In this document: positions 26,993-36,702 of the stretch, one piece after another
Layout: the number at the start of each line of letters is the position of its first letter
How positions within the stretch are numbered: the first letter of the stretch is position 1
Program-made: the position numbers and the translations under genes
The notes under the pieces: generated by a model
Told to the model about the DNA's origin: nothing
The model's database searches: none
The model's input: the letters and a program-made list of their open reading frames with translations, nothing else
Assembly (NCBI GenBank): GCA_052145775.1
Contig: JBKQNY010000020.1
Span: 1 to 36,702, forward strand
Source of the DNA: CAVYPR01 sp052145775
GTDB lineage: Bacteria; Actinomycetota; Acidimicrobiia; Acidimicrobiales; RAAP-2
Direction of reading: 5' to 3'
Length of the DNA: 36,702 bases

Positions 26993-28509
26993 CCCAGGCC
27001 GGCGCCCCCCTGCCCGGCCTGGAGGCCGCGCCCGCGCCCGCCCGCCGAGCGGCCCGCCCCGAGCTCCTCCGGGATGTGCGGCTGTGGATCACCCTCGGCC
27101 TGATCGCCCTGTTCGCCGTGGTGTGGCAGGTCGTGATGATCCTGCTCGACCACCCCTTCTACTCGAACACCACGAACCTCCTCCCGCTTGGGGTCTTCCT
27201 GGTCCCGGTGCTCTACGCCTCGATCACCTTCGGCCTCGGCGGCGGGATGGTGGTGGCCATCACCTCGGCCGTGGCCACCCTGCCCTGGGTCGTCGAGTCG
27301 CTCTCGCGCAACAACGCCCTCGGGGCGTGGTTCGACTTCGTCCAGGTGCTCATCTTGATGGTGGTGGCCTACTTCGTGGGCAAGGCGGTGCGCTCCGAGC
27401 GGCTGGCCCGCCAGGCCTCCGAGCGGTCCCGCCAGGACCACCTGCTGGCCGAGATCCGCTACCGCGACCTCTTCGAGACCAACAGCCAGCCCATCCTCCT
27501 CGCCGACCTGGCCGGGGTGGTCCAGGAGGCCAACGTGGCCGCGCAGGACCTCTTCGGGCGCGTCGGGCGCCCGATGGCCGGCTCCCGGGTGCAGGATCTC
27601 GTGGGCGCCGACGCCTTCGACGCCCTGCGCGAGGCGCGGCCATGGCCGGGCCGGGTCGAGGTGGCCGACCCGGCCGGGGACACCCCTGCGGTGCTGCGCC
27701 CCGTGGGACGGGTGGTGACCGTCGACGGCCTGCCCATGGTCCAGGTGGTGCTCCAGGACGTCACCGAGGACTCGCGGCGGCGCCAGCTGGCCCAGGCCTA
27801 CGCGGCCGACGTCCTGCGGGGCCAGGAGGACGAGCGCCGCCGGATCGCCCAGGAGCTGCACGACGGCCCCCTGCAGACCCTCGTCCACGTCTGCCGGCTC
27901 ATCGACACGCTGGCCGCGCCGGGCCCCGCCTCACCCGGGCCCCTGCCGGCCTCCCTGGCCCAACTGCGCTCGGCCACCGAGTCGGCGGTGGCCGAGGTGC
28001 GCCAGATCTCCCGGGGGCTCCGGCCGCCGCTCCTCGACGACCTCGGCCTGCTGGCCGCCCTCCAGCGCCTCTGCGACGAGGCCGAGCACCGGGCCGGGGT
28101 GGCGGTGTCGCTCCGGGTGCACGGCGACGTCCCCCGTCTCTCGCCGGCCGTGGAGCTCACCGTCTACCGCATCGCCCAGGAGGCCCTCTCCAACGTCGAC
28201 CGCCACGCCGGGGCCTCGACCGTCGAGGTGCGGCTGTGGGCGGTCGACGGCCGCCTCGAGCTCCGGGTCATCGACGACGGCCAGGGGTTCGACGCCGGGC
28301 CCGACGGTGCGGCCGACCGGGGGACGCTGGGCCTGGCCGGCATGGCCGAGCGGGCCACCCTGGTGGGGGGCTGGCTCCAGGTCCGCTCCCGGCCCGGGGC
28401 GGGCACCACGGTTGCCGCCGCGGTGCCCACGGCCGAGGCCGAGCGGGCCCTGCCGACGGCGCCGGCCGCGCCGCCGGCGCCGGCGGCCGGTCAGGCAGCC
28501 CGGCGGTAG
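26989..28509 (+). CDS. Membrane sensor histidine kinase (HisKA_3/NarX-like)
   Basis: This 506-residue kinase has about four N-terminal membrane segments (LWITLGLIALFAVVWQVVMI to FVQVLILMVVAYFVGKAV). A PAS-like domain follows (YRDLFETNSQPILLADLAGVVQEANVAAQDLFG). The dimerisation helix has RRRIAQELHDGPLQTL, with His291 as phosphoacceptor. The ATPase domain has SNVDRHAGASTVEV (N box near Asn402), DDGQGFD and GLAGMAERA. This HisKA_3 pattern pairs with NarL-type regulators, as here. There is no large extracellular loop, so it may sense a membrane or intracellular cue. A low-complexity Ala/Pro tail overlaps the convergent permease gene by 19 bases. Confidence 0.93.
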   Translation: MTQAGAPLPGLEAAPAPARRAARPELLRDVRLWITLGLIALFAVVWQVVMILLDHPFYSNTTNLLPLGVFLVPVLYASITFGLGGGMVVAITSAVATLPWVVESLSRNNALGAWFDFVQVLILMVVAYFVGKAVRSERLARQASERSRQDHLLAEIRYRDLFETNSQPILLADLAGVVQEANVAAQDLFGRVGRPMAGSRVQDLVGADAFDALREARPWPGRVEVADPAGDTPAVLRPVGRVVTVDGLPMVQVVLQDVTEDSRRRQLAQAYAADVLRGQEDERRRIAQELHDGPLQTLVHVCRLIDTLAAPGPASPGPLPASLAQLRSATESAVAEVRQISRGLRPPLLDDLGLLAALQRLCDEAEHRAGVAVSLRVHGDVPRLSPAVELTVYRIAQEALSNVDRHAGASTVEVRLWAVDGRLELRVIDDGQGFDAGPDGAADRGTLGLAGMAERATLVGGWLQVRSRPGAGTTVAAAVPTAEAERALPTAPAAPPAPAAGQAARR

Positions 28510-29336
28510 CGCCAGACCGCCAGCGGGGCGAGGACCACCAGCAAGCCGGCCGACCAGGCCAGCGACAGCCAGATGTTGGTCGTCGACCACAGGCCCGGGT
28601 GGTTGCCCAGCAGCAGCTGGCGCGAGGCGTCGATGACCTGGGTCACCGGCTGGTGCTTGGCGAAGGCCTGGAGCCAGCCGGGCATCGTTGTCACCGGCAC
28701 GAACGCCGACGAGGCGAAGGTGAGGGGGAACAGGACCGGGAACGCGGCCAGCTGCGCCGTCTCGCTGTTGGAGGCCATGAGGCCGATGGTGGCGAACCCC
28801 CAGCTGATGGAGTAGGCGAAGAACAGCACCACCAAGAAGGCGAGGACGAAGTCGAGCGGGTTGGTGAGCACCCGGTAGCCGACGGCGTAGCCGACGGCGG
28901 TGATCACCAGCAGCACCCCGATGTTGCGCACCAGGTCGGCCGTGGTCCTCCCGGCGAGCACCGCCGAGCGGGCCATAGGCAGCGCACGGAACCGTTCGAT
29001 GAGGCCCAGGTGGAGGTCCTCGGCCAGGCCCACGCTGGTGCTCACGGTGCCGAACATCACGGTCTGCACGTAGACCCCGGCGATCAGGTAGTCGACGTAG
29101 GGGACGCCCGGGATGTGGATGGCCCCGCCGAAGACGAAGCGGAAGAGCAGGACGAACATGACCGGCTGGACGGTGGAGAAGAAGAGCGAGTCGGGGATCC
29201 GGATGTAGCGAAGGAGGTTCCGCCAGGTGAGCGTGCGGGCGTCGGCCACGGCCCAGCGCAGCCGGCCCCCGTGCGCCGCCTCGGTCTGGGCCGGGTCGGG
29301 GGCGAGCGCGGAAGGGTCGAGGGCGGCGGTGGTCAC
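28491..29336 (-). CDS. ABC-2 type exporter permease (DrrB-like)
   Basis: This 281-residue membrane protein has about six hydrophobic segments, including VQPVMFVLLFRFVFGGAI, NIGVLLVITAVGYAVGY, DFVLAFLVVLFFAYSISWG and AFPVLFPLTFASSAFVP. The opening RWAVADARTLTWRNLLRYIRIPDSLFFSTVQPV and the late GWLQAFAKHQPVTQVIDASRQLLLG are typical of daunorubicin-resistance (DrrB) type permeases. With the upstream ATPase it would export hydrophobic or lipid-like compounds; the substrate is not determinable. The GTG at 29336 overlaps the ATPase stop as GTGA. Confidence 0.92.
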   Translation of the reverse strand: MTTAALDPSALAPDPAQTEAAHGGRLRWAVADARTLTWRNLLRYIRIPDSLFFSTVQPVMFVLLFRFVFGGAIHIPGVPYVDYLIAGVYVQTVMFGTVSTSVGLAEDLHLGLIERFRALPMARSAVLAGRTTADLVRNIGVLLVITAVGYAVGYRVLTNPLDFVLAFLVVLFFAYSISWGFATIGLMASNSETAQLAAFPVLFPLTFASSAFVPVTTMPGWLQAFAKHQPVTQVIDASRQLLLGNHPGLWSTTNIWLSLAWSAGLLVVLAPLAVWRYRRAA

Positions 29337-30364
29337 GTGGCGCTCCCGCCGCCGACACCCGCCGCCTCGCGCACCGCGCCGTCCGAGCCCGCCGCGGGGC
29401 CGGAGGGCTCGAACTCGGCCCGGTGGCCGGTGAGGGCCAGGAAGACGTCGTCGAGGCTGGGCTCGCGGACCACCAGCCCGGTGACGCCGAGGCCGTGCTG
29501 GTCGAGGGTGCGCAGCGCCTCGGCCGCCGTGCGGGGACCCTGCTCCACCGTCAGCTCCACGTTGCTCCCCTCGACGAGCGGGGCGCGCCCGTCGAGGAGG
29601 GGGGCGAGCAGGGTGGCCGCTCTCGACGCGGCGTCGTGGTCGGGCAGGGTCACCACGATCACCGTGGCTCCGAGGTCGGCCTTGAGCTCGGACGGGGTGC
29701 CCTCGGCGATGACCCGGCCGTGGTCGATCACCACCACCCGGTCGGCCAGCCGGTCCGCCTCCTCGAGGTACTGGGTGGTGAGCAGCACCGTGGTCCCGGT
29801 CCGTACCAGCTCCTCGATCACCCCCCAGAGGTCCTGGCGGCTCTGCGGGTCGAGCCCGGTGGTGGGCTCGTCGAGGAAGAGCACCGGCGGCCGGCCCACC
29901 AGGGCCGCGGCCAGGTCCAGGCGGCGGCGCATCCCCCCCGAGTACGTCTTGAGCGTCCGGTTGGCGGCGTCGGTGAGGCCGAACTGGGCCAGCAGCTCGT
30001 CGGCCCGTGCGGCCGTGGCGGCCTTGGACATGTGGGTGAGGCGGCCCACCATCTTGATGTTCTCCTTGCCGGTCAGGTTCTCGTCGACCGTGGCGTACTG
30101 GCCGGCCAGGCCGATGAGACGACGGACCGCCCCCGCCTCGCGCTCCACGTCGTGGCCGAGGACGCTGGCCCGCCCGCTGTTGGGGGCGATGATGGTGGAC
30201 AGGATGCGCACGGCGGTGGTCTTCCCGGCGCCGTTGGGCCCGAGCAGGCCCAGCACCGTGCCCCGGCCGACCTCCAGCGACACCCCGTCGAGGGCGCGCA
30301 CCTCTCGCTTGCCGGTGAAGACCTTGACCAGGTCGTGGGCCTCGACGGCGGGGTGGTCGGCCAT
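29333..30364 (-). CDS. ABC transporter ATP-binding protein (DrrA-like)
   Basis: This 343-residue ATPase has Walker A GPNGAGKTT (residues 42-50), Q loop GLAGQYATVDENLTG, signature YSGGMRRRLDLAAAL, Walker B VLFLDEPTTGLDPQ and the H-loop region TTVLLTTQYLEEADRL. The DrrA-type C-terminal domain ends in VREPSLDDVFLALTGH. It powers the DrrB-like permease encoded next. The ATG at 30364 is preceded by TAGGTT ending 9 bases upstream. The pair is divergent from ppdK. No drug-biosynthesis genes are nearby, so a resistance role is not implied. Confidence 0.94.
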   Translation of the reverse strand: MADHPAVEAHDLVKVFTGKREVRALDGVSLEVGRGTVLGLLGPNGAGKTTAVRILSTIIAPNSGRASVLGHDVEREAGAVRRLIGLAGQYATVDENLTGKENIKMVGRLTHMSKAATAARADELLAQFGLTDAANRTLKTYSGGMRRRLDLAAALVGRPPVLFLDEPTTGLDPQSRQDLWGVIEELVRTGTTVLLTTQYLEEADRLADRVVVIDHGRVIAEGTPSELKADLGATVIVVTLPDHDAASRAATLLAPLLDGRAPLVEGSNVELTVEQGPRTAAEALRTLDQHGLGVTGLVVREPSLDDVFLALTGHRAEFEPSGPAAGSDGAVREAAGVGGGSAT

Positions 30365-30373
30365 AGGCCCGTC

Positions 30374-30379
30374 AACCTA
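30374..30379 (-). promoter_or_regulatory. -10 box of the ABC exporter operon (leaderless type)
   Basis: TAGGTT on the minus strand ends 9 bases before the ATG at 30364. The same hexamer precedes the DinG-like helicase gene. Confidence 0.5.
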
Positions 30380-30443
30380 CCCGTCGCCTCCTTTGCCCCG
30401 GTCACCGCCCCGCCGACCATTCCGGGAGGGCGGTCACGGCCGG

Positions 30444-30449
30444 TAGAGT
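30444..30449 (+). promoter_or_regulatory. -10 box of ppdK (leaderless type)
   Basis: TAGAGT ends 9 bases before the ATG at 30459, and no ribosome binding site is present. The 94-base region between ppdK and the exporter operon thus holds two divergent promoters. Confidence 0.55.
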
Positions 30450-30458
30450 TGACCCACC

Positions 30459-33197
30459 ATGGCCTACGTCTTCGACTTCGACCACGCCCACCGACGCCCG
30501 CCGATGGAGATGAAGGACCTCCTCGGTGGCAAGGGGGCCAACCTGGCCGAGATGACGTCGGTGCTGCACCTGCCGGTCCCGCCTGGCTTCACCATCTCCA
30601 CCGACGCCTGCCGGGCCCACATGGAGTCGGGCTGGCCCAAGGGGCTCACCGAGGAGCTGGGCAAGGCACGCTCCCGGCTGGAGCGCTCGATGGGCAAGGT
30701 GGTGGGCGACCCGTCGGATCCGCTGCTGGTCTCGGTGCGCTCGGGGGCCAAGTTCTCCATGCCCGGGATGATGGACACCGTCTTGAACCTGGGCCTCAAC
30801 GACAAGTCGGTCGAGGGCCTGGCCAAGCAGACCGGTGACGAGCGGTTCGCCTACGACTCCTACCGCCGGTTCCTCGCCATGTACGGCCGGATCGTGCTCG
30901 ACATCGACGGCCAGGAGTTCGACTCGCTGTTCGAGGCGGCCAAGGAGCTCGCCGGGACCAGCTCGGACGCCAAGGTGCCCACCGAGCTCCTGCGCTACCT
31001 GACCGACTCCTACCAGCAGGTCGTCGAGCGCAGCACCGGCCAACCGTTCCCCCAGGACCCGGCGGACCAGTTGCGCGGGGCCATCGAGGCGGTCTTCCGC
31101 AGCTGGAACGGGCCACGGGCCATTGCCTACCGCGAGCGCGAGCAGATCCCGCACACCCTGGGCACGGCGGTGAACGTCCAGGCCATGGTGTTCGGCAACC
31201 GCGACGACCAGTCGGGGACCGGGGTGGGGTTCACCCGGGACCCGGCCACCGGCGACCGTGGTGCCTACGGCGACTTCCTGGTGAACGCCCAGGGCGAGGA
31301 CGTCGTGGCCGGCATCCGCAACACCGAGCCGTTGTCGGCCCTCAAGTCCTCGTTCCCCAAGGTCCACAAGGAGCTGCACTCGATCTTCGAACGGCTCGAG
31401 CGGCACTACCGCGACATGTGCGACACCGAGTTCACCATCGAGCAGGGCAAGCTCTGGATGCTCCAGACCCGGGTGGGCAAGCGCACCGGACGGGCCGCCC
31501 TCAAGATGGCCGTCGACATGACGACCGAGCCGGCCATCCGCCTCACCCGGGCCGAGGCCGTCGGCCGGATCACCGAGGACCACCTCTCCTCGGTGCTCCA
31601 CCCCCAGTTCGCCGGCAGCGGCCACCAGGTGCTGGTGCGGGGGCTGGCCGCCTCGCCGGGGGCGGCGGTGGGCCGGGTCTACTTCACCGCCGACGACGCC
31701 GCCGCCGCCGCCGAGCGGGGCGAGCCGGTGGTGCTGGTGCGCAGCGAGACCTCGCCTGAGGACGTCCATGGGATGCTGGCCGCCGAGGGGATCCTGACCG
31801 CGCGGGGCGGCCTGGTGAGCCATGCCGCGGTGGTGGCCCGGGGTTGGGGCAAGCCGGCCGTGGTCGGGGCCGAGGCCCTGCGCATCGCCCCCCACCACCT
31901 CTCGGTGGGGGGCGTGGTGGTGGCCGAGGGGGAGTGGCTCTCGCTCGACGGCACCTTGGGCACCGTGGTCGAGGGGAAGGTGGATCTCATCGAGGCCGAC
32001 CCCCCCTCGGAGTTCGAGACGCTCCTGTCGTGGGCCGACGAGATCCGCAAGGGACACCTGGGCGTGCGGGCCAACGCCGACAACGGCGAGGACGCGGCCA
32101 ACGCCCGGAGGCTCGGCGCCGAGGGGATCGGCCTGTGCCGCACCGAGCACATGTTCCTAGGCGAGGACCGCCTGCCGGTGGTGCGCCGCATGATCCTGGC
32201 CGACCGCCCCGAGGAGGAGCACGACGCCCTCGAGCAGCTGCGCCGGGTCCAGCGGGAAGACTTCATCGAGATCCTCGAGGCCATGGACGGCCTGCCCGTC
32301 ACCGTGCGCCTGCTCGACCCGCCCCTCCACGAGTTCCTCCCCTCCACCCACGAGCTGGCGGTGCGCGAGGCGACCGTGGGCCTCACCGAGGAGGAGCAGC
32401 ACCTCTACGACGCGGCGCGGGTGTGGCAGGAGGCCAACCCCATGCTCGGCACCCGGGGTGTCCGCCTCGGCGTGATCAAGCCCGGCCTCTACGCCATGCA
32501 GGTGCGGGCGCTGATGGAGGCGGCCCGCCAGCGGGTGGCCGACGGAGGGCACCCGGTGGTCGAGATCATGATCCCCCTCACCGTCAGCCGCCAGGAGCTG
32601 GCCCTGGCCCGCCAGTGGGTCGAGGAGGCCCTGGCCGACGTGGCGGCCGAGGGGAGCGCCAAGCCGTCGAAGGGCCGGACCGCCAGGGCGGCGCCCACTG
32701 GCCAGGCCGAGGTGACCATCGGCACCATGGTCGAGACGCCCCGTGCGGCCCTGTTGGCGGGGGAGATCGCGGCGGAGGCCGACTTCTTCTCCTTCGGCAC
32801 CAACGACCTCACCCAGATGACCTTCGGCTTCAGCCGCGACGACGTCGAGGGCCGCATGATGTCGTCCTACCTCGAGCTCGGCCTGCTGGCGGCCAACCCC
32901 TTCGAGACGGTCGACCCCGACGGGGTGGGCGAGCTGGTGCGCCTCGGGACGGCCCGAGGCCGGTCCACCAAGCCCTCGCTCAAGGTCGGCGTCTGCGGCG
33001 AGCACGGCGGCGACCCGCGCTCGATCACCGTCTTCTACGAGGCCGGGCTCGACTACGTGAGTTGCTCCCCCTACCGGGTGCCCGTGGCCCGGCTGGCCGC
33101 CGCCCAGGCCGTGGTGGCCGCCGGCCACCACGAGGCCCAGGGAAAGCAAGCCAAGGCCGTCCAGCGGGCCCCCAAGAAGAAGGCAGCCGCCCGCTGA
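30459..33197 (+). CDS. ppdK: Pyruvate, phosphate dikinase
   Basis: This 912-residue enzyme interconverts pyruvate, ATP and phosphate with phosphoenolpyruvate, AMP and pyrophosphate. The N-terminal nucleotide-binding domain starts GGKGANLAEMTS and includes SVRSGAKFSMPGMMDTVLNLG. The swivelling phosphohistidine domain has GGLVSHAAVVARGWG with His455. The C-terminal TIM barrel has GLCRTEHMF, MIPLTVS, FGTNDLTQMTFGFSRDD and GVCGEHGGDP with catalytic Cys846. The usual Thr two residues before the His is Val453 here. A short Lys/Ala-rich insert (EGSAKPSKGRTARAAPTGQ) sits in the barrel, and the C terminus ends in a basic tail. The start at 30459 agrees with the -10. Confidence 0.96.
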   Translation: MAYVFDFDHAHRRPPMEMKDLLGGKGANLAEMTSVLHLPVPPGFTISTDACRAHMESGWPKGLTEELGKARSRLERSMGKVVGDPSDPLLVSVRSGAKFSMPGMMDTVLNLGLNDKSVEGLAKQTGDERFAYDSYRRFLAMYGRIVLDIDGQEFDSLFEAAKELAGTSSDAKVPTELLRYLTDSYQQVVERSTGQPFPQDPADQLRGAIEAVFRSWNGPRAIAYREREQIPHTLGTAVNVQAMVFGNRDDQSGTGVGFTRDPATGDRGAYGDFLVNAQGEDVVAGIRNTEPLSALKSSFPKVHKELHSIFERLERHYRDMCDTEFTIEQGKLWMLQTRVGKRTGRAALKMAVDMTTEPAIRLTRAEAVGRITEDHLSSVLHPQFAGSGHQVLVRGLAASPGAAVGRVYFTADDAAAAAERGEPVVLVRSETSPEDVHGMLAAEGILTARGGLVSHAAVVARGWGKPAVVGAEALRIAPHHLSVGGVVVAEGEWLSLDGTLGTVVEGKVDLIEADPPSEFETLLSWADEIRKGHLGVRANADNGEDAANARRLGAEGIGLCRTEHMFLGEDRLPVVRRMILADRPEEEHDALEQLRRVQREDFIEILEAMDGLPVTVRLLDPPLHEFLPSTHELAVREATVGLTEEEQHLYDAARVWQEANPMLGTRGVRLGVIKPGLYAMQVRALMEAARQRVADGGHPVVEIMIPLTVSRQELALARQWVEEALADVAAEGSAKPSKGRTARAAPTGQAEVTIGTMVETPRAALLAGEIAAEADFFSFGTNDLTQMTFGFSRDDVEGRMMSSYLELGLLAANPFETVDPDGVGELVRLGTARGRSTKPSLKVGVCGEHGGDPRSITVFYEAGLDYVSCSPYRVPVARLAAAQAVVAAGHHEAQGKQAKAVQRAPKKKAAAR

Positions 33198-33204
33198 GCA
33201 CCGG

Positions 33205-33224
33205 GCCCGGCCGAGCGGCCGGGC
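33205..33224 (+). terminator. Possible terminator hairpin after ppdK
   Basis: GCCCGGCC (33205-33212) and GGCCGGGC (33217-33224) pair perfectly around a GAGC loop, 7 bases after the ppdK stop. No uridine tract follows. It may terminate or protect the ppdK transcript, and it sits just upstream of the dnaG promoter. Confidence 0.5.
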
Positions 33225-33236
33225 ACACCGGGGCGG

Positions 33237-33242
33237 TACCCT
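33237..33242 (+). promoter_or_regulatory. -10 box of dnaG (leaderless type)
   Basis: TACCCT ends 6 bases before the ATG at 33249, without a ribosome binding site. Confidence 0.5.
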
Positions 33243-33248
33243 CCGAGC

Positions 33249-35167
33249 ATGGCCATACCTGAGGAGGACGTGGCCCAGGTCCGGGCGGCGACCGACATCG
33301 TGGCCCTCATCGGCGAGCGCACCGCCCTGCGCCACCAGGGTCGACGCTGGGTGGGGTTGTGCCCCTTCCACGCCGAGAAGACCCCCTCGTTCAGCGTCAA
33401 CGCCGAGGAGGGCTTCTACTACTGCTTCGGCTGCCAGGCCTCGGGGGACGCCATCACCTTCCTGCGGGCCACCGAGCACCTCGACTTCGTCGACGCCGTG
33501 CGGCTCCTGGCCGACCGCTCGGGCGTCGTCATCCACGAGGACGCAGACGGCGGGGCCGACCGCAAGCGCCGCGGGGTGCTCCTCGAGGCGATGGAGCGGG
33601 CCGTCACCTGGTACCACGAGCGGCTGCTCTCGGTCCCCGACGCCGGGCGGGCCCGCGACTACCTGCGCTCGCGCGGCTACGACGGCGACGTGGTCCGGCG
33701 GTTCCGGTTGGGCTGGGCCCCCGACGACTGGGACGCGCTCGGGCGCGCCCTGGGGCTGTCGGCGCGGGTGCTCACCGACACCGGCCTCGGCTTCGTCAAC
33801 CGCCGGGGTCGGCTCCAGGACTCCTTCCGGGCCCGCGTCATCTTCCCCATCTGCGATCCTTCGGGCCGGCCGGTGGCCCTGGGCGGCCGCATCCTGCCGC
33901 AGCAGGAGGGTCGGACGGACGCGCGCCCCGAGCCCAAGTACAAGAACTCGGCCGAGACGGCCATCTACTCCAAGCGCCGCACCCTCTACGCCCTCAACTG
34001 GGCCAAGCACGATGTCGTGGCGACCGGCGAGGTGGTGGTGTGCGAGGGCTACACCGACGTCATCGGCTTCTTCACCTCGGGCGTCGAGCGGGCCGTGGCC
34101 ACCTGCGGCACCGCCCTGGCCGAGGAGCACTTCACGCTGCTGCGCAACTTCGCCAAGCGCATCGTCCTGGCCTACGACGCCGACAGCGCCGGCCAGGCGG
34201 CGGCGTCGCGCGTCTACGAATGGGAGCGGCGCCACGAGGTGGAGGTGGTGGTGGCCTCGCTGCCGGCCGGCAGTGATCCGGGCGAGCTCGCCCGCACCGA
34301 TCCCGAGGCGCTCCGCGAGTCGGTCACCGGGGCCCGACCGTTCCTCCAGTTCAGGGTCGACCGGGTACTGGCCGCCGCCGACCTGGCCAGCGTCGAGGGT
34401 CGGGCCCGGGCGGCCGACGCCGCGCTGGCCGCGGTGGCCGAGCACCCCGACGACCTGGTGCGCGACCAGTACGTGATGCAGGTGGCCGACCGCTGCCGCC
34501 TGGAGCCCGACCGCGTTCGCCAGCGCCTGGAAGAGGCTCGCCGACGGCCTGCCGCACACGCCGGGCGGGCCGAGACCGCCGCCGCGCAGAACGGACGTCG
34601 GTCGGACGTCGAGCCGCGTGACCAGCAGCCGAACGAGGCCGCCGACGGGCCCCCCGCCCGCGGCGACGCACCGGGGGTCCCCGAACGCGCCGGGCGGAGT
34701 GTCACCACACCTTCCAGCCGGCCCGGCATGGAGGCGCTGCGCCTGGCCGTCCACCGCCCCGACGCGGTGGTCGACCGGCTCGACCAGGTCCTGTTCCTCG
34801 ACGACCTCCAGCGGCGGGCGTTCATGGCGCTCACCGAGGCCGACAGCCTGCACCAGGCGGTGGAGGAGGCCCCGCCCGACGTGGCCGACCTGTTGCGACG
34901 GGTCACGGTCGAAGAGCCCGTGCTGGTCGACAATCCGATCTCCGACCCGGTGGACGCCGTGGTCGCCCAGCTGGTGCGGGCGGCCGCCCGCCGGGCGATG
35001 GTGCAGGCCCAGGCCGCGGTGCGGACCTCGAACGGGGACCTGGGGTCGGCGGCGGCCCAGACCGTCGCCGTGCGACACTGGCTGGACGAGCTCGACGACC
35101 CCGACTCGGGTCGCGGGGCGGCGGATCGATTGCTAGCGTGGCTCGTAGCGGGGGGTGAGGAGGCTTG

Positions 35168-35168
<1 letters not shown>
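33249..35168 (+). CDS. dnaG: DNA primase
   Basis: This 639-residue primase makes RNA primers at the replication fork. The N-terminal zinc domain has Cys38, His41, Cys59 and Cys62 (LCPFH, YYCFGC). The catalytic core includes RFRLGWAPDDW and a TOPRIM fold with EGYTDVIGFF (Glu266) and AYDADSAGQAA (Asp310, Asp312). A low-complexity linker (residues about 430-490) joins the C-terminal helicase-binding domain. The start follows TACCCT by 6 bases. The stop overlaps the rpoD ATG, placing replication priming and the primary sigma factor on one transcript. Confidence 0.97.
35134..35139 (+). promoter_or_regulatory. Weak candidate -10 box for a separate rpoD transcript
   Basis: TAGCGT lies within the last codons of dnaG and would leave a leader of about 22 bases containing the AGGAGG site. 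It is a plausible internal promoter but not distinguished from chance. Confidence 0.25.
35158..35163 (+). promoter_or_regulatory. Ribosome binding site of rpoD
   Basis: AGGAGG lies 4 bases before the ATG at 35168. It favours this ATG over the TTG at 35165, which would be only 1 base away. Confidence 0.7.
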
Positions 35169-36559
<1,391 letters not shown>

Positions 36560-36610
36560 CCCGCCGCCAGACCCGCGGGTGAACCGGCCCAGCGGTCACC
36601 ACGTGGCTGG

Positions 36611-36616
36611 TATCGT
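36611..36616 (+). promoter_or_regulatory. Candidate -10 box of tRNA-Asn
   Basis: TATCGT lies 11 bases before the mature 5' end of tRNA-Asn, leaving a short precursor leader. No clear -35 was seen, and no terminator for rpoD was recognised in the 68-base gap. Confidence 0.4.
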
Positions 36617-36627
36617 CGCTCCGAGAT

Positions 36628-36699
<72 letters not shown>

Positions 36700-36702
36700 C
36701 TT

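Noticed and set aside
27084..30446. A 1120-codon plus-strand frame over the kinase and exporter genes
   Set aside because: It is a shadow of the kinase and lies antisense to the DrrAB-like genes, with no recognisable domain.
32157..35078. A 973-codon open frame antisense to ppdK and dnaG
   Set aside because: Its product is a low-complexity Gly/His/Leu/Arg mixture. Very high GC removes stop codons from shadow frames, and the opposite strand encodes well-recognised proteins.
36570..36610. Terminator between rpoD and tRNA-Asn
   Set aside because: Short palindromes (ACCCGCGGGT, CCACGTGG) occur but none forms a stable loop followed by a uridine tract.

Overview
The window is very GC-rich chromosomal DNA from an actinobacterium. 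I favour the class Acidimicrobiia or a close relative. The reasons are the F420-type luciferase-like oxidoreductase, the PAC2 protein, the FolP2-type pteroate synthase, the DrrAB-type ABC exporter, a long-tailed primary sigma factor, and the order holA/rpsT - lepA - hrcA-dnaJ - rsmE - phoH - ybeY - CNNM/CBS - era - uppS - recO - glyS - dnaG. That order is a spread-out version of one also known in mycobacteria. The placement is inference from gene content; no rRNA is present to confirm it.

Left edge (1-385): the 5' end of a tyrosine integrase gene on the minus strand, with visibly lower GC than everything else, lies just beyond the 3' end of tRNA-Ala(GGC). Between them are a tRNA terminator hairpin and a tandem repeat of a 10-mer at 12-bp spacing. 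This looks like the border of an integrated element that continues to the left.

Core (541-26265): leuS; a minus-strand group (APH-type phosphotransferase, PAC2 protein, F420-type oxidoreductase); a CnoX-like thioredoxin-TPR protein, folP2-like and holA; rpsT and a lipoprotein on the minus strand; lepA; then one long run of overlapping genes under a CIRCE/HrcA-controlled promoter (hrcA, dnaJ, rsmE, a small HTH protein, a HIT protein, phoH, ybeY, a CBS membrane protein, era). A DinG-like helicase and a VOC protein face it on the minus strand. uppS, a small membrane protein, recO, hemW and glyQS follow. Most of these serve translation, protein quality control, ribosome maturation and DNA repair.

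Right part (26290-36702): a NarL-type response regulator with its histidine kinase, facing a DrrAB-type ABC exporter; then ppdK, dnaG coupled to rpoD (primary sigma), and tRNA-Asn(GUU).

The most striking recurring signal is regulatory. Eleven transcription-unit heads carry a TANNNT -10 hexamer ending 6-9 bases before the start codon and no Shine-Dalgarno sequence, so they are probably transcribed as leaderless mRNAs. Genes inside operons start at ATGA/GTGA/TTGA overlaps or behind purine-rich ribosome binding sites. There is no CRISPR array, insertion sequence or rRNA, and no gene-free stretch exceeds 300 bases.
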